Positions 5,876 to 11,278 of a DNA stretch of 11,278 bases are shown here, in pieces. A program made the position numbers and the translations under genes. A model generated the notes under the pieces. It saw nothing but the letters and a program-made list of their open reading frames with translations. It had not been told where the DNA came from and ran no database searches. How positions within the stretch are numbered: position 1 is the stretch's first letter; each line of letters opens with the position of its first letter. Source of the stretch: Pseudomonadota bacterium (GTDB lineage: Bacteria; Pseudomonadota; Alphaproteobacteria; Sphingomonadales; Sphingomonadaceae); contig JAEWCK010000180.1 in NCBI GenBank assembly GCA_023390675.1, forward strand, positions 1 to 11,278, read 5' to 3'.

Positions 5876-7675
5876 GTGGCGGCCCCATCAGGCGGCTCGA
5901 TGACGACGCTCACCGCCGCCGCTCCCGCGCAGCCCAGGCGCTTCATGCTGCTCAGTCCCTCGCTGCTGTGGCTGGCGCTGGGGCTCGCGCTGCTGATGAC
6001 GGCGAGCTGGACGCTCAAGGACTGGGCGGCGCTCCGGCTGCTGCGGCTCCCCGACAATGACGACATGATGCGGATCGCCGAGATCCGCGACTGGCTGAAC
6101 GGTCAGGGCTTCAACGATCTGATGCAATATCGGCTCGGCCCGCCCGGCGGCGCGTCGATGCATTGGTCGCGGATCAACGACGCAGTGCCCGCACTGATCA
6201 TCCTCGCGCTCGAGCCGCTGGTCGGGACCTACGCGGCCGAATTGACTGCAGTGATCGCGTATCCTGGCATGCTGCTTTGCGTCTATCTGCTGCTCGCCGC
6301 GCGGATCGGGATGCGCCTTGGCGGCGAGAAGACCGGCATCTTCGCGCTGATCCTCGCGGGCCTCGCCTTTCCGACGATCAGCCTGTTCGTGCCCGGCCGG
6401 ATCGATCATCACGCGCTCCAGATCGTGCTGACCTTCGTGCTCGTCGACATGATGGTCGCCGCACCCAGCTTCCGCCGCGGGTTCGCCGCCGGGCTCGCGA
6501 CGGCGCTGAGCATGGCGGTGGGGCTCGAGGCCGCGCCCGAGATCGTCGCGGCGATGGCGGCATTGGGCGTGCTGTGGCTGTTCGGCGGGCGCGAAGAGAC
6601 GCGGCGCGCGCTGGGCTTCGGCGCGGCGCTGGGCGGCGTGACGCTGGCGCTGCTGCTCTTCGCGCGCCCGCATGTCTGGCCCGAGGAATGGTGTGACGGA
6701 TTCACCCCTGCCTCGACACGGGCGACGCTGACGCTCGCGGGCGCATGGCTGCTGATCGGCGGCCTGGGGCTCAAGGTGTCGGACTGGCGCGTGCGCGTCG
6801 CGATCGGCGGCGTGGTCGGCGTGGTCGCCGCGGGGATCGCGTTCAGCGCATCGCGCGTCTGCTTCCAGGGGCCGTATGACGCGCTCACGCCGTTCCTCAA
6901 GCAGGTCTGGATGAGCAACGTCAGCGAGGCCAAGGATTTGTTCTTCGGGCAGGATACGCTCGGCACGACGTTCGCGTACGGGGGGCTGATGTTCGGCGGG
7001 CTCGCGCTCGCGCTCCACCGCGTCTGGCGGCAGAAGCTCGCCGACCGCGCCTGGGCCGGCTTCGCGCTGTTCCTCGCGATCAGCACGGTCGCGGCGGTGC
7101 TCCAGATCCGCGTCACCTATATCCTCGCCGGCTTCGCCTCGATTCCCTTCGCAGTGGCGATCGCCGAGGCGCGGCAGGCGCCGCTGCTCCGGCGCCTTGC
7201 GCTGTGGATCTTCGGCGCGGGCATCACCTGGAACCTTATCGCGGCGCAGATGGATTCGGCGCTCGCCAAGCCGATCGAGGCGGCGCGGGTCGCGGCGCGG
7301 CGCTGCACGCAGGGCGAATCGATCCTCGTTCCCGGCGCGCTGCCCAAGGGGCGGATCATGGCGCCGATCGACCTCGGCTCGTACCTGATCGGGATGACGC
7401 CGCACCACGTGATCGCCGCGGGCTACCATCGGAACAATGCGGGCAACACCGCGGCCTACGCCTTCTTCCTCGCGCCGCCCGAACGCGCGCATGCGATGGC
7501 GCGCATGTGGGGCATCGATTATGTCACGCTCTGCCCCGAGAATATGCGTGAAAAGGCGCTCGATCGCTATCGCCCGGGCAGCCTGCTCGAGCAGCTCCAG
7601 TCGAGCGCGCCGCCGCCTGCCTGGCTCGAGCGCGTCGATACCGGCGGCAGCCTGTTGCTCTACCGCGTGCGCTGA
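5876..7675 (+). CDS. STT3/AglB-like GT-C membrane glycosyltransferase, unassigned
   Basis: A 599-residue protein with about ten or more membrane segments between residues 25 and 460 and a smaller soluble C-terminal domain (about 470-599). Features reminiscent of the STT3/AglB/PglB oligosaccharyltransferase fold occur in the expected order. There is an acidic PDNDDMMR (59-66) after the first span, where GT-C enzymes carry a metal-binding DxD. Then come GPPGGASMHWSRIND (88-102), GRIDHHALQ (174-182) matching the G-x-DHH region of STT3, VRVTYILAGF-like Arg/Tyr before the last spans (411-420), and APIDLGSYLIGMTPHHVIA (496-514) at the position of WWDYG. The tryptophans of WWDYG are absent, so peptide-sequon recognition should not be assumed. 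It probably uses a polyprenyl-linked sugar in the periplasm (inference), and the divergent GT2 could supply it. The GTG start has AAGGGA upstream; ATG at 5900 is the alternative. Confidence 0.75.
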   Translation: MAAPSGGSMTTLTAAAPAQPRRFMLLSPSLLWLALGLALLMTASWTLKDWAALRLLRLPDNDDMMRIAEIRDWLNGQGFNDLMQYRLGPPGGASMHWSRINDAVPALIILALEPLVGTYAAELTAVIAYPGMLLCVYLLLAARIGMRLGGEKTGIFALILAGLAFPTISLFVPGRIDHHALQIVLTFVLVDMMVAAPSFRRGFAAGLATALSMAVGLEAAPEIVAAMAALGVLWLFGGREETRRALGFGAALGGVTLALLLFARPHVWPEEWCDGFTPASTRATLTLAGAWLLIGGLGLKVSDWRVRVAIGGVVGVVAAGIAFSASRVCFQGPYDALTPFLKQVWMSNVSEAKDLFFGQDTLGTTFAYGGLMFGGLALALHRVWRQKLADRAWAGFALFLAISTVAAVLQIRVTYILAGFASIPFAVAIAEARQAPLLRRLALWIFGAGITWNLIAAQMDSALAKPIEAARVAARRCTQGESILVPGALPKGRIMAPIDLGSYLIGMTPHHVIAAGYHRNNAGNTAAYAFFLAPPERAHAMARMWGIDYVTLCPENMREKALDRYRPGSLLEQLQSSAPPPAWLERVDTGGSLLLYRVR

Positions 7676-7676
7676 C

Positions 7677-7706
7677 TTGCTAGCGGCGGCAAAGCACGCC
7701 TAGAAG
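7677..7706 (+). promoter_or_regulatory. Possible promoter giving a leaderless mRNA
   Basis: TTGCTA (7677-7682) and TAGAAG (7701-7706) are 18 bases apart. Transcription would start some seven to nine bases after the -10, that is at or next to the ATG at 7715, which has no clear Shine-Dalgarno sequence. The surroundings, AAAGCACGCCTAGAAGCC, resemble the argG upstream AAAGCGCATGGACCCTAGAG. This suggests the second GT-C gene can be expressed independently of the first. Confidence 0.4.
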
Positions 7707-7714
7707 CCTTGCCC

Positions 7715-9487
7715 ATGGAACGGGGCGAACCGCTGCATTGGTGGCAGACACGATGGTTCGTGGCGCTCTGCACCCTCATCGCCTGCGTGCCGCTGCTGTG
7801 GCCCGAGATTCCGCCGCTGGTCGACCTGCCCGGGCATATGGGGCGCTACCGCGTCCAGCTCGTTTATGATCAATATCCGTGGCTCAAGGAGTGGTACGAT
7901 TTCCACTGGAGCCTGATGGGCAATCTCGGCGTCGACCTGCTCATCATCCCCTTGCACCACATTTTCGGGCTCGAACTCGCGGTGAAGCTGATCGTCATCG
8001 CGATTCCCGCGATGACCGTAGCGGGGATGCTGTGGATCGCGCGCGAGGTGCATGGGCGCATCCCGGCGACGGCGCTGTTCGCGCTGCCGCTCGCCTACGC
8101 CTTCCCCTTCCATTTCGGCTTCGTCAATTTCGCGCTGTCGATGGCGTTCGCCTTGCTCGCCTTCGGCTGGTGGCTCCGGCTCGCGCGGCTCCGGAAGTTC
8201 GCGCTGCGCTCGATCGTCTTCGTACCGATCTCGATCCTGATCTGGGTGACGCACACTTTCGGCTGGGGGCTGCTCGGCGTGCTCGCTTTCTCGGCCGAGT
8301 TGATCCGCCAGCACGACGAGCGCCGCGACCCGAACCTGTCGTGGAAGCAGGATCTGGTCGGCGGCTGGTTGCTGCCGTGGTTTTATGCCGGGGTGCAATG
8401 CCTCGTGCTCGCGCTGCCGGCGTTGCTGATGGTGATGTGGCGCTCGGGCGGGCACGTCTCGGGCCAGACCTTCGACGCGTTCAACTGGCGCGCCAAGATG
8501 CTGTGGATCACGCAGGTGTTCCGCGATCGCTGGCAGCTGTTCGACATCGCCTCGATCGGCGTCTTGTTCCTGCTGATGTTCAAGGCAGTGCGCGACCCGA
8601 ACATCCAATATTCGCGCAACCTCGCGCTCTCCGGCGTCTTCCTGCTGCTTGTCTATGTCCTGCTGCCGCGCGTCGTGTTCGGATCGGCATATGCCGACAT
8701 GCGACTGGTGCCTTTCATGCTCGCGGTGTTCATCATCGCGATCCGTCCCAAGCCGGGCCTGTCGATCCGCGGCGCGGCGACGGTGGCGGTGCTCGGCATG
8801 AGCTTCTTCTGTGTGCGCATGGCCGCGACGACGTGGAGCTTCGCGCTCTACGACCGTTCCTATGATCGCGAGCTGCGGGCGCTCGACCATCTGCCGCTCG
8901 GCGCACGGCTGATCAGCTTCGTCGGCGAGACCTGCTACAACGAATGGACCCAGACGCGCCTCCAGCACCTCCCCGCGCTCGCGCTGGAGAGAAAGCTCGC
9001 TTACACCAACGATCAATGGTCGATGGCGGGCGGACAGCTGCTCACGGTGCGCTACGGCCCCGCCAGGCGCTTCGCGCACGATCCCTCGCAGATCGTCACC
9101 GACGTCCAGTGCCCGCGCGAATGGTGGCGGCCGGTGCCCTGGGCGCTGGCGCGCTTCCCGCGCGACGCGTTCGACTATGTCTGGATGATCGAGCCGCCGC
9201 GCTATGACCTGCGCTTCGAGCAGGGGCTGGTGCCGGTGTGGCGCGACGGCGCGAGCGCGCTGTTCAAGATCGATCACAAAGTGGCCGCGCCGGTGATCGA
9301 GCCCGGCGAGCTGCCGGTGCCGCGCTGGGAGCGCGAGATCATCCTCGCCGACGGCCGCCGCTTCAGTAACAGCAATTTGCCCGAGCCCGATGCGAGCCCG
9401 GTGCCGACGCCGAGCTTCGATCCGTCCCCCGCGCCGAGCCCGTCACCCACGCCGACGCACAAGCCCAGGCGTCACCACCGCCGTTAG
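7715..9487 (+). CDS. GT-C-like multi-spanning membrane protein with Pro-rich tail
   Basis: A 590-residue protein from the ATG at 7715 (a TTG at 7709 is in frame but unnecessary). About ten to twelve hydrophobic segments fill residues 12 to 375, followed by a soluble, probably periplasmic domain of about 180 residues. Recognisable signatures are PPLVDLPGHMGRYRV (33-47), resembling the first-loop D-x-P-x-H-x-x-R pattern of uncharacterised bacterial GT-C-like proteins, FHFGFVNFALSMAFALL (132-148), THTFGWGLL (179-187) and YADMRLVPFML (326-336). The substrate is unknown. From 554 the chain becomes low-complexity, with alternating Pro and Ser/Thr, and ends in basic KPRRHHRR, a tail that could span peptidoglycan or bind anionic polymers. 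It starts 39 bases after the first GT-C gene, probably in one expression unit but with a possible promoter of its own. Its stop overlaps the convergent FemAB-like gene. Confidence 0.75.
   Translation: MERGEPLHWWQTRWFVALCTLIACVPLLWPEIPPLVDLPGHMGRYRVQLVYDQYPWLKEWYDFHWSLMGNLGVDLLIIPLHHIFGLELAVKLIVIAIPAMTVAGMLWIAREVHGRIPATALFALPLAYAFPFHFGFVNFALSMAFALLAFGWWLRLARLRKFALRSIVFVPISILIWVTHTFGWGLLGVLAFSAELIRQHDERRDPNLSWKQDLVGGWLLPWFYAGVQCLVLALPALLMVMWRSGGHVSGQTFDAFNWRAKMLWITQVFRDRWQLFDIASIGVLFLLMFKAVRDPNIQYSRNLALSGVFLLLVYVLLPRVVFGSAYADMRLVPFMLAVFIIAIRPKPGLSIRGAATVAVLGMSFFCVRMAATTWSFALYDRSYDRELRALDHLPLGARLISFVGETCYNEWTQTRLQHLPALALERKLAYTNDQWSMAGGQLLTVRYGPARRFAHDPSQIVTDVQCPREWWRPVPWALARFPRDAFDYVWMIEPPRYDLRFEQGLVPVWRDGASALFKIDHKVAAPVIEPGELPVPRWEREIILADGRRFSNSNLPEPDASPVPTPSFDPSPAPSPSPTPTHKPRRHHRR
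9380..9484 (+). repeat. Low-complexity Pro/Ser/Thr-rich coding segment
   Basis: The 3' end of the second GT-C gene encodes degenerate P-S-P and P-T-P units (for example SPVPTPSFDPSPAPSPSPTP) from imperfect repeats of CCGAGCCC and CCGACGCC, then a basic KPRRHHRR end. Such segments tend to vary in length between strains. This is part of the gene, not a separate element. Confidence 0.6.
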
Positions 9488-10620
9488 TCGCCGCGACGGA
9501 ACGGCATCAGCTCGCCCAGATATTCCTGCTCGTGCTCGACCGCGGCCCGCTCGCGGACGAGAAAGTCGGCGACCGCGCGGCGGAAGCCCGGGTCGGGGAT
9601 GTAATGCGCCGACCAGGTCGTGACCGGCGCATAGCCGCGCGCGAGCTTGTGTTCGCCCTGCGCACCCGCCTCGACCCGCGCGAGCCCGCGCCCGATCGCC
9701 GCGTCGATCGCCTGATAATAGCAGAGTTCGAAATGGAGGAAGGGCACCTCCTCGATCGCGCCCCAATAGCGACCGTAGAGCGCGTCCGCGCCGATCAGGT
9801 TGAGTGCCCCCGCGATCGGCCGCCCCTCGCGCTCGGCGAGGATCAGCAGCACCTTGTCGCCCATCTCCTGCCCTAGCAGCGAGAAGAATTCGCGCGTGAG
9901 ATAAGGCCGGCCCCATTTGCGGCTGCCGGTGTCCTGGTAGAAATGCCAGAAGGCGTCCCAATGCGCCTCGCTGATCTCCGTGCCGGTCAGATGGCGCACG
10001 GTCAGGCCATCGAGCGCCGCGGTGCGCTCCTTGCGGATCGCCTTGCGCTTGCGGCTCGAGAGGCAGGCGAGGAAATCGTCGAAGCTGCGATAACCCCGGT
10101 TCTGCCAATGGAATTGCGTGCCCGCGCGGACCAGCCAGCCCGCCGCCTCGAACAGCGGCAGCTGCGCATCCTCGATGAAGGTCACGTGCGCCGAGGACAG
10201 GCGGTTCTGGTCGGTCACTGCCTCGATCGCCGCGATCAGCGCAGGCGCGAGCGCCTCGTCGCGCAGCAGCAGCCGCGGCCCCGGCACGGGCGTGAAGGGC
10301 ACCGCGACCTGAAGCTTGGGATAATAGCGCCCGCCCGCATGCTCCCACGCATCGGCCCAGGCGTGATCGAAGACATATTCGCCCTGGCTGTGGCTCTTGG
10401 CGTAAGCCGGCGCGATCGCGGCGGGGCGCCCGTCCGCGCCGTCGATCACGATCGGCAGCGGCTGCCACCCGGTCGCGGCATCGGCCGAGCCCGATCGTTC
10501 CAGGATCGAGAGAAAAGCGTGGGAGACGAACGGGTTGGCCGCGCCCGCGCAGGCGTCCCATTGCGCCGCAGCTATCGACGCGACTCCATCGGCGATGCGG
10601 GCGGTAATCGAGGAGGGCAC
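9484..10620 (-). CDS. COG3146 FemAB/GNAT-like acyltransferase (DUF482)
   Basis: A cytoplasmic protein of 378 residues from the GTG at 10620, built as the two GNAT-like halves typical of FemAB-like proteins. Family signatures (numbered from this GTG) are HSQGEYVFDHAWADAWE (77-93), YYPKLQVAVPFTPVPGPRLL (99-118), FHWQNRGYRSFDDFLACLSS (170-189) followed by RKRKAIRKER, GRYWG (283-287), HFELCYYQAIDAAI (296-309) and EAGAQGEHKLARGYAPVT (317-334). Homologues are assigned to the GNAT superfamily; the natural substrate is not established, though FemAB relatives add amino acids to cell-wall precursors using aminoacyl-tRNA. An in-frame TTG at 10656 would give 390 residues and abut the upstream stop by one base. 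I prefer the GTG because its N-terminus fits family length, but neither start has a good Shine-Dalgarno. It follows the MscS gene on the same strand, likely as one operon, and overlaps the stop of the GT-C gene by four bases. Confidence 0.85.
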   Translation of the reverse strand: MPSSITARIADGVASIAAAQWDACAGAANPFVSHAFLSILERSGSADAATGWQPLPIVIDGADGRPAAIAPAYAKSHSQGEYVFDHAWADAWEHAGGRYYPKLQVAVPFTPVPGPRLLLRDEALAPALIAAIEAVTDQNRLSSAHVTFIEDAQLPLFEAAGWLVRAGTQFHWQNRGYRSFDDFLACLSSRKRKAIRKERTAALDGLTVRHLTGTEISEAHWDAFWHFYQDTGSRKWGRPYLTREFFSLLGQEMGDKVLLILAEREGRPIAGALNLIGADALYGRYWGAIEEVPFLHFELCYYQAIDAAIGRGLARVEAGAQGEHKLARGYAPVTTWSAHYIPDPGFRRAVADFLVRERAAVEHEQEYLGELMPFRRGD

Positions 10621-10657
10621 GGATTGCAGATAGGGACTGGCCGCATGCCAGCGCAAC

Positions 10658-11278
10658 CTAGTCGCGCGTGATCCTGACCTCGCGCTGCGGTACCGGCAGC
10701 CCGATATCGTGCTCCTTGAACAGCAGCCACAGCCGGTTGAGCACGTCGCTCTTCACATTGCCGACCCCGCCCTCGGGATCGCTGATCCAGCACAGGATCT
10801 CGTGCTCGACGCCGTTCTCGCCGAAGGCCGAGAGACGGACATTGGTCGGTGGATGATCGAGCGCGCGCGGGCTCTCCTTCGCCGCGCGCAGCATCAGCTC
10901 CTGCGCGAGCTTCAAGTCGCAATCATAGGCGACGGTAATGGGGATGCGGACGCGGACGTTGCGGTCGGTGTACGACCAGTTCTCGACTTCCTGCGTCATC
11001 AGATTCTCGTTCGGAATCAGATGCTCCTTGCCGTCGCGCGTCACCACGCTCACCGCGCGCACGCCGATCTTGTTCACCCAGCCGAAGCTGTCGCCCACCA
11101 CGATCACGTCGCCCGGCTTGATCGAGCGGTCCATCAGCAGGATGATGCCGGCAATCAGGTTGCCGATCGTCTTCTGCAGCCCGAAGCCGATCGCGAGGCC
11201 GAACGCGCCCGAGAAGACCGCGAAGGCGGTGAGGTCGATCTCGAGCAGGTCGACGCCGACGAAGAAGGCGAGGATCAC
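10658..11278 (-). CDS. MscS-family mechanosensitive ion channel (N-terminus cut)
   Basis: The C-terminal 206 codons of an inner-membrane channel that opens under membrane tension to release solutes after hypo-osmotic shock. The frame is open to the right edge; the GTG there is an internal valine, so the N-terminal spans lie outside the window. Visible parts are the pore-lining third helix and its continuation, FSGAFGLAIGFGLQKTIGNL (22-41), with the Gly/Ala pattern typical of MscS, then AGIILLMDRSIKPGDVI (43-59), the beta domain with VRAVSVVTRDGKEHLIPN (73-90), and the alpha/beta cytoplasmic cage domain ending VPQREVRI. Homologues often have several extra N-terminal spans, so the full size cannot be stated. 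The stop (10660-10658) lies 37 bases before the chosen start of the FemAB-like gene. Confidence 0.93.
   Translation of the reverse strand: MILAFFVGVDLLEIDLTAFAVFSGAFGLAIGFGLQKTIGNLIAGIILLMDRSIKPGDVIVVGDSFGWVNKIGVRAVSVVTRDGKEHLIPNENLMTQEVENWSYTDRNVRVRIPITVAYDCDLKLAQELMLRAAKESPRALDHPPTNVRLSAFGENGVEHEILCWISDPEGGVGNVKSDVLNRLWLLFKEHDIGLPVPQREVRITRD

Noticed and set aside
5888..7492. Minus-strand open frame of 534 codons opposite the first GT-C gene
   Set aside because: The translation is almost entirely Arg/Glu/Asp/His/Gln, the usual mirror of a hydrophobic membrane protein.
5876..7675. Transporter (for example RND-type) identity for the first GT-C gene
   Set aside because: No RND signature, wrong size and wrong hydrophobic pattern; motif order favours a GT-C fold.
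7687..7713. GGCAA/TTGCC inverted repeat between the two GT-C genes
   Set aside because: Only a five-base-pair stem with a 17-base loop and no T run; too weak for a terminator.
7700..9277. Minus-strand open frame of 525 codons opposite the second GT-C gene
   Set aside because: Same mirror-of-membrane-protein composition, with no domain and no plausible start region.
9943..10671. Plus-strand open frame opposite the FemAB-like gene
   Set aside because: Antisense to a strongly recognised COG3146 protein; Arg-rich with no motif.

Overview
The window looks like chromosomal DNA from a sphingomonad-type alphaproteobacterium (Sphingomonadales). This is inferred from the high GC content, the strong G/C preference at third codon positions, the gene families present (argG with an N-terminal extension, the COG3146 FemAB-like protein next to an MscS channel, a Sel1-repeat secreted protein) and the GC-rich start regions. 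I see no tRNA, rRNA, insertion sequence, CRISPR array, phage gene or attachment site. No gene-free stretch exceeds about 140 bases.

Layout from left to right: (1) a cyclopropane-fatty-acid synthase on the plus strand, cut at the left edge; (2) a minus-strand pair, a secreted Sel1-repeat protein followed 3 bases later by a DUF1801 protein, which converges on the synthase so that the two stop codons overlap; (3) a divergent intergenic region of 140 bases; (4) argG (argininosuccinate synthase), followed by a GC-rich hairpin and a small, unrecognised membrane protein with more relaxed codon use; (5) a minus-strand family 2 glycosyltransferase with four C-terminal membrane segments, resembling polyprenyl-phosphate sugar synthases; (6) divergently from it, two large plus-strand multi-spanning proteins that look like GT-C enzymes, the first with an STT3/AglB-like motif order, the second with a proline-rich basic tail; (7) a minus-strand pair, an MscS-type channel cut at the right edge and a COG3146 FemAB/GNAT-like acyltransferase, which converges on the second GT-C gene with overlapping stop codons.

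Most of the window deals with the cell envelope: lipid cyclopropanation, glycosyl transfer, osmotic gating and a possible envelope acyltransferase. The most interesting group is the region from 4589 to 9487. A cytoplasmic GT2 enzyme could load a sugar onto a polyprenyl phosphate carrier, and one or both GT-C-like proteins could use that lipid-linked donor on the periplasmic side. That link is an inference from fold and neighbourhood; no substrate can be read from the sequence. ArgG is ordinary metabolism and the remaining genes are typical of the lineage.
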